The notes below the pieces were generated by a model, which was not told where the DNA came from, searched no databases, and saw only the letters and a list, made by a program, of their open reading frames with translations. Of a stretch of DNA of 64,000 nt, positions 62,895-64,000 are shown one piece after another; the stretch's first letter is position 1, and each line of letters starts with the position of its first letter. The stretch spans positions 132,011-196,010 of the forward strand of contig CAJNYU010000404.1 in NCBI GenBank assembly GCA_905331475.1, given 5' to 3'. The DNA is from Rotaria socialis (taxonomy: Eukaryota; Rotifera; Eurotatoria; Philodinida; Philodinidae). The position numbers and the translations under genes are program-made.

Positions 62895-64000
62895 GTGAAA
62901 TTGACTTCAACGAACTTCCAAGAATGGAAATATTATTGACTAATGCAAATTTCGGATTTAGAACTTCTATCTTGTATGATTAGACCGAAAAGATGATGTT
63001 AATTTAATAGGACCTGTTCTATTTGAATGCTATAGGGTTGAATTTATTCAAAACGTGTTTGACAAAAATCATATAATCATACTTTGTCTCGTCGCTCATT
63101 AATAACAAAATCCATAATATAGCCTAATCGAAAATTATCTTTCGAGACTTTCTTGGAATTTGTACCGTCAGTTAAGAAATGAGTGTATAGTATAGTGCTT
63201 TGGAAGTTTTTATTGTAAAAATGAATAAGAAAAGCAGAATGTTAACATACTTAGCGTTTTATCAATTAAAGTGTAGTCTTTACTATCATCGCGGACTTTG
63301 TCAACGCTTTATAATCACGTTTGAAGTTAAATAAGAAGATTTAGGACAGCAAGTCTTTATTTCTTTTATAATCGTTTCCAGGAGATCAAGGTTTAACATG
63401 AAAAAAGGTTAATTTTTCGTGCATACTTATCCGATAGAAAATTTATCTGCTCAAATTTTGATTTTATTCTAATAAAATAATTTAATATGAAAATTTTATT
63501 CAAAGAAATATTTTAATTTAAAAGAAAACAAGATAAACGTTCTCTATATTTACAGTAATGTATTATCTTTTATGCTTGATTCAAATTAGTCTCCTATTAT
63601 TAAATATGATACAATATAGTTTTTATGTTTGCGCATAGTGATGCGAAAGTTAGCCAAAAATCATCTTTTACTGAAAGTATTTTTATAAGAGACAATTACA
63701 TAATCACTTTGTTTCGATTTTCCTTGTTATTTGTGTCGACGATTATATTTGTTTATTGTTCTTCATATTGTACACTTGACATCAGCAGACGTTGACCTCG
63801 TGCGCTGTAAAGAACTAAGACGAAGAAAAAAAAGAAAACTTTCTCTGTGTATATATCTATACGAAATTGGGGTAAACGCATTCACTATTAAAGTAAAAGA
63901 ATAATTCTCTTTTTAATTCCTTCGCTATTTGTAAACAGAGAAGGATGCAAACATTCTAATCAAAACATGAATTACGCATTTCTTTCATATTTTAGATAAT
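62895..64000. other. Non-coding stretch at the window end
   Basis: AT-rich; no gene, RNA gene or clear repeat recognised. Confidence 0.5.

Overview
The window looks like nuclear DNA of a small metazoan, most likely a bdelloid rotifer. The grounds are AT-rich non-coding DNA, many short GT-AG introns, an intact muscle myosin II, a protocadherin, a PAK kinase, a fast-evolving F-box gene of the kind bdelloids carry in large numbers, and many small decayed DNA transposons. The wide intergenic spaces and some introns over 1 kb suit a larger bdelloid genome (Rotaria-like) better than a compact one. This assignment is inference; no rRNA, mitochondrial or telomeric marker is present.

Layout. Positions 1-14,400 hold no intact gene. 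This is a transposon graveyard: a transposase relic split by a hAT-type MITE with a perfect 8-bp target duplication, a foldback element, a LINE reverse-transcriptase relic, a 374-bp repeat present twice, and a series of GC-rich self-complementary islands, several of which end in CCCAGGTCGA / TCGACCTGGG. Positions 14,480-40,766 carry four + strand genes: a classical-type protocadherin (5 coding exons), a striated-muscle type myosin heavy chain (31 coding exons, 1,971 codons, including a 7-nt microexon), a single-exon multi-pass membrane protein I cannot name, and a group I p21-activated kinase (13 coding exons). After a 4.3-kb gap comes a small two-exon gene (45,066-45,829). Next is a zinc-finger gene relic, a hAT-type MITE, and on the minus strand a TFIP11/STIP splicing-factor gene (9 exons) that reads through only if two single-base frameshifts are allowed for. 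Positions 55,600-57,500 are a large inverted-repeat element beside a relic of an NT5DC1-like HAD nucleotidase. A minus-strand F-box gene follows (3 exons), and the window ends in a deleted piggyBac copy with TTAA ends and a deleted hAT copy with its own terminal repeats.

The genes do not form an operon or pathway. Myosin heavy chain (contractility), PAK (Rac/Cdc42 signalling to actin and myosin) and protocadherin (adhesion) are loosely related in cell biology, but their proximity is probably chance. Exon boundaries were worked out by hand from splice signals and reading phase; every junction listed keeps frame except at the two TFIP11 lesions. The most unusual signal is the set of palindromic islands, in which the outer ends are conserved while the internal repeat word differs from island to island.
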